From Anaerolineae bacterium (GTDB lineage Bacteria; Chloroflexota; Anaerolineae; B4-G1), in NCBI GenBank assembly GCA_016783285.1, contig JADHWW010000141.1, forward strand, positions 1 to 17,245: 17,245 nt of DNA, in the 5' to 3' direction. The translations under genes were made by a program, and so were the position numbers. The notes under the pieces were generated by a model, which searched no databases, was not told the DNA's origin, and saw only the letters and a list, made by a program, of their open reading frames with translations. This document shows positions 6,500 through 12,744 of the stretch, piece after piece. The first letter of the stretch is position 1. The number at the start of each line of letters is the position of its first letter.

Positions 6500-7648
6500 A
6501 TGGTTACTGTTGAGATGCTGAAACGGTTTCCCCTACTGGCCTATCTTGACCGAGAAGACCTCGGTGAATTGATGGAAATCTGCGAGATTGAGACCTGTGA
6601 AGGGGGAGAGGTCTTCGCCGAGGGTGACCCGGCCGACAGATTACGGCTGGTGTTGCTGGGCAAAGTGGCGCTGGATAAGCGCATCCAGTTGGGCCGTCAC
6701 GGTTCGGTGCGTCGGGCCAACGTGAGTATCGTTGGGCCAGGCGGGGCGGTGGGCTGGTCCGCACTGGTACCCCCGTACATCTTTACACTCTCCGGTGTCT
6801 GTCTGGAATCGTGCAAGTTCATCACGCTTGACGCCCGGCAACTCCGGGACTTCGTGGCCCAGAATCCCCAGGCGGCTTACAGACTCATGAGCGGCATTGC
6901 TGAACTGGTCGGCACACGACTGAAAGACATGACCGACATGTTGACGTATTTTCTCTCCATTGTCTCGCACGAATTAAAAGCCCCGTTGGCCGCTGTGGAG
7001 AACTACCTGGAGGTGATGTTGGGTGGCTTCACCGGAGAACTAACCCCCAAGCAGCAGCGCATGCTGGAGCGGAGCGTGCTGCGTATTCACGACCTCTCCG
7101 GGCTTATCAATAACCTGCTTGACCTGGCGCGCATGCGCCCCGAGCAGATACAGGCCGATTTCGTGCGCTTCAATCCCCGCGAATTTGGCGACCGCTCGGT
7201 CGAGGACACGCGGCTGGCGGCCAAGGAGAAGGGGGTCACGATTAAGGTAGAAGCGCCGGAAGAGTTCAAGGAGGTCGTGGGAGCCCCGCGGCGGTTGCGC
7301 CAGGTGCTTACGAACCTGCTCAACAACGCCATCAAGTTCTCGCCCCCGGGAAGTATCGTCACACTCCGTTCCTGGGAGACAGATAACGAGTTGTGGGTCG
7401 AGGTGAGAGACGAGGGTATCGGCATTCCGCCCGAAGACCAGGCCAGTATCTTCGAGGACTTTTTCCGGGCACGCAACGTGAGGGATGTAAGTGGGTCTGG
7501 CTTGGGGCTTTCTATCGCCAAAAAGATCGTGGATGCACATCAGGGACGCATCTTGCTCGAAAGCCCCTACGAGGAGGGAAAGTCAGGTACGAAGTTCACT
7601 GTCGTGTTGCCGCGTAGTCTACCGTTGCCAGGGGAGTCAGGGAGTTAG
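6500..7648 (+). CDS. Cytoplasmic histidine kinase with N-terminal cyclic-nucleotide-binding-like domain (HK2)
   Basis: 382 residues with no membrane segment. Residues 8-125 look like a cNMP-binding/CRP-type beta-roll: LLAYLDREDLGELMEICE, then GGEVFAEGDPADRLRLVLLG and GWSALVPP. The HisKA helix carries His157 in FLSIVSHELKAPL. The ATPase domain has NLLNNAIKFS (272-281), DEGIGI (304-309) and SGSGLGLSIAKKIVDAH (331-347). The N-terminal domain could bind a cyclic nucleotide, or haem or another ligand as in some CRP relatives; the sequence does not decide this. HK1 and HK2 share the motif NYL-(E/Q)-(A/V)-(I/M)-L-GF-GE after the His box. The next gene, metF, starts 20 bp downstream, so sensing and pathway genes share one operon. 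Confidence 0.9.
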   Translation: MVTVEMLKRFPLLAYLDREDLGELMEICEIETCEGGEVFAEGDPADRLRLVLLGKVALDKRIQLGRHGSVRRANVSIVGPGGAVGWSALVPPYIFTLSGVCLESCKFITLDARQLRDFVAQNPQAAYRLMSGIAELVGTRLKDMTDMLTYFLSIVSHELKAPLAAVENYLEVMLGGFTGELTPKQQRMLERSVLRIHDLSGLINNLLDLARMRPEQIQADFVRFNPREFGDRSVEDTRLAAKEKGVTIKVEAPEEFKEVVGAPRRLRQVLTNLLNNAIKFSPPGSIVTLRSWETDNELWVEVRDEGIGIPPEDQASIFEDFFRARNVRDVSGSGLGLSIAKKIVDAHQGRILLESPYEEGKSGTKFTVVLPRSLPLPGESGS

Positions 7649-7668
7649 TAGAAGAAGGAGGATGCGAT

Positions 7669-8586
7669 ATGAAGAGTGGAACCAATTTGGAGAAGGTGCT
7701 AACGGAAGGGCACTTCGCCGTCACTGGTGAGTTGGGGCCGCCCAAGGGCACCAGCGCTGACTTTGTCCGTCGTAAGGTTGAGATCCTCAGGAACTACGTG
7801 GACGCGGTCAACATTACCGATAACCAGACGGCCGTGGTGCGCATGTCCAGCGTGGCTGCCTGTGCCATTCTCAAGCAGGTGGGGCTCGACCCGGTGATGC
7901 AGATGACGTGCCGCGACCGTAACCGTATTGCCATCCAGGCGGACATCCTGGGAGCGGTGGCGCTGGGTGTTGGCAATCTGCTATGTCTTTCGGGCGACCA
8001 TCAGAAGTTCGGCAACCATCCGGAATCCAAGAATGTGCATGACATAGACTCGATGCAACTCATCCAGATGGTCAGGCGCATGCGGGATGACGCCCAGTTC
8101 CTCAGCGGCGACAAGGTCTACGGCGGTGTGCGGCTGTTCATCGGCGCGGCGGCCAACCCCTTTGCCGACCCCTTCGAGTTCCGCCCCCTCCGACTGGAGA
8201 AGAAGGTGCGTGCCGGAGCCGACTTCATCCAGACGCAGGGTGTCTTTGACGTGGAGCGTTTCGCTCGTTACATGGAACTGGTGCGCGAGCGCGGTTTACA
8301 CGAGCAAGTTTATATCCTGGCCGGGATTATTCCTATGAAATCGGCTGGTATGGCGCGCTATATGCGGGATTACGTCGCCGGCCTGACCGTGCCCAACGAA
8401 CTCGTCGAGCGCATGGAAAATGCCGAGGATGCCAAAGAGGAGGGAGTGAGAATCTCCCTGGATCTCATTGAGCAACTGCGTGAGATCGAAGGCGTGCACG
8501 GTGTTCACATTATGGCGGTTGCCTGGGAAGATATCGTGCCTGTGATCGTTGAGCGGGCTGGTCTCTATCCCAGACCCATTGTGTAG
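7669..8586 (+). CDS. metF: MetF, 5,10-methylenetetrahydrofolate reductase (copy 1)
   Basis: 305 residues, ATG preceded by AAGGAGG. TIM-barrel flavoprotein reducing methylene-THF to methyl-THF in the methyl branch of the acetyl-CoA pathway. Family landmarks: FAVTGELGPPKG with the catalytic-type Glu21, DAVNITDNQTAVVRMSS, MTCRDRNRIAIQAD, LLCLSGDH, GADFIQTQGVFD, and IIPMKSAGMARYM near the C-terminus. Length is usual. It probably works with MetV and Hdr/Mvh subunits rather than directly with NAD(P)H, as described for the Moorella-type complex; this role is inferred from the neighbours. It sits between HK2 and the two receivers. Copy 2 at 10263 is roughly half identical by eye. Confidence 0.93.
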   Translation: MKSGTNLEKVLTEGHFAVTGELGPPKGTSADFVRRKVEILRNYVDAVNITDNQTAVVRMSSVAACAILKQVGLDPVMQMTCRDRNRIAIQADILGAVALGVGNLLCLSGDHQKFGNHPESKNVHDIDSMQLIQMVRRMRDDAQFLSGDKVYGGVRLFIGAAANPFADPFEFRPLRLEKKVRAGADFIQTQGVFDVERFARYMELVRERGLHEQVYILAGIIPMKSAGMARYMRDYVAGLTVPNELVERMENAEDAKEEGVRISLDLIEQLREIEGVHGVHIMAVAWEDIVPVIVERAGLYPRPIV

Positions 8587-8642
8587 ACCCATCACCGTCT
8601 GTCTACGGCGGTGCATGGCTTTCGTTGAAAGGAGGAGGACTG

Positions 8643-9038
8643 ATGGAACAGCGATCTAAGATCTTGGTAGTAGACGACGACCCGGACATCATTGAGGCGA
8701 TCACCACTGTACTGGAGAGCGTAGATGAGTACGAAGTACGCACGGCTCGCGATGGGCTGGAGTGTATGCAGGCGGTCAAGGAGGATCTCCCTGATCTGCT
8801 GATCTTGGACCTGTTGATGCCGCGCATGGACGGCTTCGCGGTGGTGCGAGATCTGCGGGGAAATCCTCGTTATCGCAAACTGCCGATTATGATCCTGACA
8901 AGTGTGCGCGAGGATGCCAGTTACCGTCGCTACGAGCTAGAGACAGGGCTCATGATGGATGTGCAGGACTACATCGAGAAGCCGGTGCCTCCGGTCGAGT
9001 TGCTGCGTCGCGTCGGAAAACTGCTGAAGCGGGGGTGA
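8643..9038 (+). CDS. Receiver-only response regulator (RR1)
   Basis: 131 residues from the ATG at 8643, chosen over the in-frame TTG at 8625 because AAAGGAGGAGG sits directly upstream of the ATG. CheY-like receiver fold: acidic pocket DDD (11-13), phospho-acceptor Asp56 in LLILDLLMP, Thr86 (MILTS) and Lys113 (EKPV). The protein ends right after the receiver, so there is no DNA-binding or enzymatic output. It likely acts by protein contact or as a phosphorelay intermediate. Three bases separate it from RR2. Partner kinases are probably the HK1/HK2 pair upstream. Confidence 0.92.
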   Translation: MEQRSKILVVDDDPDIIEAITTVLESVDEYEVRTARDGLECMQAVKEDLPDLLILDLLMPRMDGFAVVRDLRGNPRYRKLPIMILTSVREDASYRRYELETGLMMDVQDYIEKPVPPVELLRRVGKLLKRG

Positions 9039-9041
9039 GAC

Positions 9042-9452
9042 ATGGCAAAGGCCAGAATACTACTTGTTGATGACGACCTCGACTTCGTTGAGGCGACGCG
9101 CACTGTGTTGGAGAGCGTGCCCTACGAGGTGATCGTGGCCTACGATGGCGACGAGGGGCTGGTCAAGGTGCAGGAGGAACGGCCCGACCTTGTCCTACTC
9201 GACATTATCATGCCCACCCAGGATGGCTTCTACGTGTGCGAGAAACTGAAGAGCGATCCGGAACTATGGCACATCCCGGTTATCATGCTGACCAGCCTTT
9301 CGCAGCGCATCAGCGACACGGCCTACTCGGTGCAAGATGGCATGATGTTGGAGGCGGATGATTTCATTGACAAGCCGGTGCGCCCGAAGGAACTACTGGC
9401 GCGGATAGCGCGGCTGCTTGAGCGGGTGTCAACGGATGGTGTCAACGGATAA
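9042..9452 (+). CDS. Receiver-only response regulator (RR2) with repeat-encoded C-terminus
   Basis: 136 residues. Receiver landmarks: DDD (10-12), Asp54 in LVLLDIIMP, Thr84 (MLTS), Lys111 (DKPV). The segment SVQDGMMLEADDFIDKPV between Thr84 and Lys111 resembles RR1 (ETGLMMDVQDYIEKPV), so the two are probably duplicates. No output domain. The natural end should be near LLERV. The last residues (STDGVNG) and the TAA stop are encoded by the GTGTCAACGG repeat tract, so the repeat has supplied the terminus of the gene. Confidence 0.92.
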   Translation: MAKARILLVDDDLDFVEATRTVLESVPYEVIVAYDGDEGLVKVQEERPDLVLLDIIMPTQDGFYVCEKLKSDPELWHIPVIMLTSLSQRISDTAYSVQDGMMLEADDFIDKPVRPKELLARIARLLERVSTDGVNG

Positions 9453-9459
9453 ACGGATA
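9426..9459 (+). repeat. GTGTCAACGG repeat tract 4 (end of RR2)
   Basis: GTGTCAACGGATGGTGTCAA followed by CGGATAAACGGATA. Encodes the RR2 tail VSTDGVNG and its stop, then abuts the palindrome at 9459. Confidence 0.85.
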
Positions 9460-9492
9460 GAAACCGGGTTTTTCGGAAAAACCCCGGTTTCT
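9459..9492. repeat. 34-bp palindromic repeat, intergenic copy B
   Basis: Arm AGAAACCGGGTTTTT (9459-9473), centre CGG, arm AAAAACCCCGGTTTCT (9477-9492) with one extra C, then GAGGAG. Nearly identical to the copy inside hdrA at 730. It could form a strong hairpin in the message after RR2, but no T-run follows it. Confidence 0.9.
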
Positions 9493-9497
9493 GAGGA

Positions 9498-9519
9498 GTG
9501 TCAACGGTGTCAACGGATT
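9498..9519 (+). repeat. GTGTCAACGG repeat tract 5 (intergenic)
   Basis: Two units, GTGTCAACG GTGTCAACGGATT, immediately after the palindrome and followed by a TAGGGAGCAGGG block. Confidence 0.85.
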
Positions 9520-9528
9520 AGGGAGCAG

Positions 9529-9548
9529 GGTATCAGGGACCTGATACC
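9529..9548. other. Perfect 9-bp inverted repeat upstream of metV copy 2
   Basis: GGTATCAGG-GA-CCTGATACC. The two-base centre makes it more like a protein-binding palindrome or a mobile-repeat core than an RNA hairpin. CCTGAT recurs just downstream (9561-9566, 9568-9573), suggesting part of a degenerate repeat family rather than a unique operator. Confidence 0.5.
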
Positions 9549-9587
9549 TGTTCATCGCTTCCTGATGCCTGATTAGGGAGCAGGACG

Positions 9588-10259
9588 ATGATCATCACTG
9601 AACAGAAGGAACTCAACGAAATTCTGCATTCGTTGGAAGGACATAAGCGGGTATTCCTCGTCGGCTGCGGCATCTGCGCCACGACCTGGGGCACCGGTGG
9701 CGAGAAGGAGACGCACCAGATGGCAGCGCGGTTGGCCGAAGCGGGAAAGGACTGCACCGGGTGGATCGTCACCGAGGAGGCTACGTGCGATGCTCGAACC
9801 ACCCGCCGATCGTTGAAGCGGAACAGGGAGCAGGTGGGGCCTGCAGATGCCTTGCTCGTCATAGCCTGCGGAGCGGGTGTGCAGACCGTGGCCTCACTGG
9901 TAGACGTGCCTGTCTATCCAGCGCTCAACACGCTGTTCCTGGCTCGCTTGCAGAACCTGAGTGTCTGCGATGAGCGCTGCCGTCTCTGCGGCGAGTGCAT
10001 CTTGGCCGAGACAGCCGCTGTCTGTCCGGTCGCGCTCTGCCCCAAGGGGCTGATGAACGGCCCCTGCGGCGGCTACGAGGACGGCAAGTGCGAGGTAGAC
10101 CGCGAGCGGGACTGCGCCTGGGTTGCCATCTACGAGCGGATGGAGACGCTGGGGCAACTGGAGCAGTTTACAGTCATCCACGAGCCCAAGGATTGGAGCA
10201 AGATGCGTCATCCGGGCTTTATCAACAAGCGAGACAAGAAAGCACTGGGTAGAGGATAG
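9588..10259 (+). CDS. metV: MetV, methylene-THF reductase partner (copy 2)
   Basis: 223 residues from an ATG; the ribosome site GGGAGCAGGA is part of a repeat block. Same architecture as copy 1: MIITEQKELNEI start, GCGIC (C27, C30), C67, C94, CRLCGECILAETAAVCP (C131, C134, C137, C146), C151, MNGPCGG (C160), C168, C176 and PKDWS near the end. The third N-terminal cysteine of copy 1 (C34) is Trp34 here, so the N-terminal metal or cluster site probably differs between copies. Copy 2 is followed three bases later by metF copy 2, so this pair is a tight two-gene unit. Confidence 0.9.
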   Translation: MIITEQKELNEILHSLEGHKRVFLVGCGICATTWGTGGEKETHQMAARLAEAGKDCTGWIVTEEATCDARTTRRSLKRNREQVGPADALLVIACGAGVQTVASLVDVPVYPALNTLFLARLQNLSVCDERCRLCGECILAETAAVCPVALCPKGLMNGPCGGYEDGKCEVDRERDCAWVAIYERMETLGQLEQFTVIHEPKDWSKMRHPGFINKRDKKALGRG

Positions 10260-10262
10260 ACG

Positions 10263-11144
10263 ATGAGTAATTTAGCAGAATCCATTGCCGCTGGCAAGTT
10301 TGTCGTTACCGCTGAGGTCGGCCCGCCCAAGGGGACGGACGTGACACACCTGCTGGAGATGGCCGAACTTCTGCGTGACCACGTGGATGCGATCAACGTC
10401 ACTGACCAGCAGAGTTCAGTGATGATGCTGGGTTCGCTGACGGTGTGCCACCTGCTGCACCAACGTGGGATTGAACCGGTCTTCCAGGTTACCTGTCGCG
10501 ACCGTAACCGTATCGCGTTGCAGTCGGATCTGCTTAGCGCAGCGGTGCTAGGCATTGAGAATGTACTCTGTCTCACCGGCGACTACGTCACGCTGGGTGA
10601 CCACCCACAGGCCAAACCGGTCTTCGACCTGGACGCGGTCACGCTGCTGCGGGCGGTGGCTGTGTTGCAGGAGGGGCACGACCTGGCGGATAAACCACTT
10701 CGAGGGGTACCGACCTTTTTTCCTGGCGCGGTCGTCAGCCCGGGGGCGAACCCGCTTGGCCCGCAGATCGCCAAGATGGAGAAGAAAGTCGCGGCCGGGG
10801 CCAGGTTCTTCCAGACCCAGGCAGTCTACGACCCGGCGCAGTTCGAGACTTTCGTGCGGCAGGTTGAGCACTTGCACGTGCCGATCCTGGTCGGGGTCAT
10901 CCTCCTCAAGTCGGCCGGTATGGCGCGCTTTATGAACAGCAACGTGGCGGGTGTGAACGTCCCGGACGAGTTGATTGAGGAGATCGGTGGCGTCCCCAGG
11001 CCGGACCGCCCGGCCAAGGCGGTCGAGATTGCGACGCGCCTGATCCGCGATGTGAAGGGGATGTGCCAGGGGGTGCACTTTATGACGCTTGGGTGGGAGC
11101 GATATGTGCCGCAGTTGGTTGAGGAGGCGGGGCTGGGGCAATGA
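10263..11144 (+). CDS. metF: MetF, 5,10-methylenetetrahydrofolate reductase (copy 2)
   Basis: 293 residues. Landmarks: FVVTAEVGPPKG (Glu18), DAINVTDQQSSV, VTCRDRNRIALQSD, VLCLTGDY, GARFFQTQAVYD, ILLKSAGMARFMN. Every block aligns with copy 1 but with many substitutions, indicating an old duplication or separate acquisition. Start is the ATG three bases after the metV copy 2 stop (TAGACGATG), with AGAGGATAG as weak ribosome site. Together with metV copy 2 and the following hdrCB it forms a second methylene-THF reductase module. Whether the two MetFV pairs form one complex or are used under different conditions is open. Confidence 0.93.
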   Translation: MSNLAESIAAGKFVVTAEVGPPKGTDVTHLLEMAELLRDHVDAINVTDQQSSVMMLGSLTVCHLLHQRGIEPVFQVTCRDRNRIALQSDLLSAAVLGIENVLCLTGDYVTLGDHPQAKPVFDLDAVTLLRAVAVLQEGHDLADKPLRGVPTFFPGAVVSPGANPLGPQIAKMEKKVAAGARFFQTQAVYDPAQFETFVRQVEHLHVPILVGVILLKSAGMARFMNSNVAGVNVPDELIEEIGGVPRPDRPAKAVEIATRLIRDVKGMCQGVHFMTLGWERYVPQLVEEAGLGQ

Positions 11145-11145
11145 G

Positions 11146-11166
11146 ATAGGGAGTAGGGAGTAGTGA
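11146..11166 (+). repeat. AGTAGGG-like repeat upstream of hdrCB
   Basis: ATAGGGAGTAGGGAGTAGTG in the 57-bp gap between metF copy 2 and hdrCB. Same family as the tracts at 4241 and 4986. Confidence 0.75.
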
Positions 11167-11201
11167 ATGAGCGAACATCAGTTGATTGAGGAGCGGAAGA
11201 C

Positions 11202-12455
11202 ATGGCGATCACTTTGAGTACCGATATGGCGAAGTTTATCCGCGAGGAGTGCGGCGAGAACGTTTACCTTTGTTATCAGTGTGAGCGCTGTTCCTCCGGT
11301 TGTCCCACCGTCCCGGCGATGCGGTATCGCCCGGCTCAGATGATGCGTGTGGCGCAGTTCGGGTTGGAGGACGTATTGGCTACCGACGCCAGCATCTGGC
11401 GCTGCCTGGGCTGCGACATGTGCACGGTTCACTGTCCCCACAACCTCAGCGTGCGCCGGCTGGTGGAGGTTATGCGCCAGCACGTGATGCAGGAACGCTA
11501 CCTGGTCGGCGGCCTTGACGCGCTGGTGTCAGCGGATGTGTCAACGGATGTGTCAACGGATGGGGATGAGGCGCTGCGCAAGGGAGTGCGGGCTCTTGGC
11601 ATGTTGGGCGAACGCATCGGCACGCACTACAACGTCTCTGGCGAGGACAATACCGCCCGTCTGGCCTGGACCGATAACCTGGCTCCTGAAGACAGGCCGG
11701 AGGGATTGGTGCGCGATACCGAGGCCGATTTAGCCTACTTTGTGGGCTGTGTCTCGGCCATGTTCCCCATGAGTTACGGCATCCCCCAGGGTTTTGCCAC
11801 CGTGCTGAGCCGTGCGGGTGTCAGTTTCACGACTCTGGGAGGCGACGAGCAATGTTGTGGCTTCCCGCTGATGATGGCGGGCCAGTTGAAGCAGGCGGAA
11901 CCGCTGATCCATCACAACGTAGAACAGATGAGGGCGCTGGGGATACCCCGAATGGTCACTACCTGTCCCTCCTGTTACCACATGTGGCATCACACCTATC
12001 CTGAGGTCATCGGCGAGCCACTGGGCTTCGATGTAGTACATGCTGTGGAGATATTGCGCGACTTGGTGACCGAGGAGCAGTTGGAGCTAAAGGAACCCCG
12101 GCGTACGGGCGTGGTCACCTATCATGACCCGTGCGACCTGGGGCGCAAGAGCGGTATCTACGACGCGCCGCGCGAGGTCCTGCGCCGGGTGCCGGGCTAT
12201 ACCTTCGTAGAGATGCAGCAGGCACGGGAGTACGCGCTATGTTGTGGCGGCGGTGGTGACCTGGAGACATTCGACCCGGACCTGGTTCAGGAGGTGGCAG
12301 CACAACGCATCGCTCAGGCGGCGGAGGTGGGCGCTACGGTCCTGGTATCGGCCTGCCCCCAATGCGTGCGTACTCTCTCCAAGGCAGCCCGCGCTAACAA
12401 GATGCGCATCCGGGTAATGGATCTGACCCAGTTCGTTGAGATGGCGTTGGCATGA
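11202..12455 (+). CDS. HdrC-HdrB fusion, heterodisulfide reductase-like subunit
   Basis: 417 residues. The HdrC part (1-105) has two 4Fe-4S motifs, CYQCERCSSGCP (24-35) and CLGCDMCTVHCP (68-79). The HdrB part (about 175-417) has two cysteine-rich CCG-type domains: DEQCCGFPL (C218, C219) with CPSC (255-258), and HDPCDLGRKSG (C311) with CCGGGG (347-352) and a final ACPQC. Normally these are separate proteins that pass electrons from HdrA to a disulfide or, in MetFV complexes, another acceptor. The junction (about 109-121) reads VSADVSTDVSTDG and is encoded by the GTGTCAACGGAT repeat. ATG preceded by GAGGAG. The last base of the stop (TGA) precedes a likely promoter region for the next genes. 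Confidence 0.92.
   Translation: MAITLSTDMAKFIREECGENVYLCYQCERCSSGCPTVPAMRYRPAQMMRVAQFGLEDVLATDASIWRCLGCDMCTVHCPHNLSVRRLVEVMRQHVMQERYLVGGLDALVSADVSTDVSTDGDEALRKGVRALGMLGERIGTHYNVSGEDNTARLAWTDNLAPEDRPEGLVRDTEADLAYFVGCVSAMFPMSYGIPQGFATVLSRAGVSFTTLGGDEQCCGFPLMMAGQLKQAEPLIHHNVEQMRALGIPRMVTTCPSCYHMWHHTYPEVIGEPLGFDVVHAVEILRDLVTEEQLELKEPRRTGVVTYHDPCDLGRKSGIYDAPREVLRRVPGYTFVEMQQAREYALCCGGGGDLETFDPDLVQEVAAQRIAQAAEVGATVLVSACPQCVRTLSKAARANKMRIRVMDLTQFVEMALA
11526..11564 (+). repeat. GTGTCAACGGAT repeat tract 6 (HdrC-HdrB linker)
   Basis: Three 12-bp units, GTGTCAGCGGAT then GTGTCAACGGAT twice. Read as VSAD-VSTD-VSTD at the boundary between the HdrC and HdrB parts of the fusion. Confidence 0.85.
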
Positions 12456-12476
12456 GAGCGGTGTCTGTGATACAAT
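12447..12476 (+). promoter_or_regulatory. Candidate promoter at the end of hdrCB
   Basis: TTGGCA (12447-12452), 18-bp spacer, TACAAT (12471-12476) preceded by TGTGA. It overlaps the last codons of hdrCB and would drive the CooC-like gene and its neighbours. Sequence match only. Confidence 0.4.
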
Positions 12477-12486
12477 ACACGTCGCC

Positions 12487-12535
12487 GGTGTCAACGGGGT
12501 CAACGGTGTCAACGGATAAACGGATAAACGGATGG
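12487..12535 (+). repeat. GTGTCAACGG repeat tract 7 (intergenic)
   Basis: GGTGTCAACGGGGTCAACGG, then TGTCAACGGATAAACGGATA and AACGGATGG. The final GGATGG supplies the ATG of the following small frame. The tract lies just downstream of the candidate promoter, so it would sit in the 5' leader. Confidence 0.85.
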
Positions 12536-12572
12536 TTAGCCGGGTATTGAGGCTGGAGTTGCGGGTGGAAGG

Positions 12573-12604
12573 GGTGTCAACGGTGTCAACGGTGTCAACG
12601 GATG
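12573..12604 (+). repeat. GTGTCAACG repeat tract 8
   Basis: Three perfect 9-bp GTGTCAACG units and GAT, read as VST-VST-VST-D in the Uma2-like fragment. Confidence 0.85.
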
Positions 12605-12729
12605 TACGTCTGGTTGATCCGGCGACGGGGGAAAAGTTGTTGACGCCGCTGGAGGCTCAGGAAGCCCGTCGCTGTGCGGAGTCTGAGGTCCAAAGGCTAC
12701 GGACCGAACTGGCTTGCTTGCGTTTGGAG

Positions 12730-12744
12730 GGTGTCAACGGATGG
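12730..12744 (+). repeat. GTGTCAACGGATG repeat tract 9 (creates CooC-like start)
   Basis: Single unit whose terminal ATG (12741) is the best start of the ATPase gene. Confidence 0.7.

Noticed and set aside
8625..8642. TTG at 8625 as start of RR1
   Set aside because: It overlaps the ribosome site that serves the ATG at 8643, and receivers begin close to the KILVVDDD strand.
9459..9492. Palindrome after RR2 as a rho-independent terminator
   Set aside because: No T-run follows the hairpin, and the same element is read through inside hdrA, so termination is not supported.
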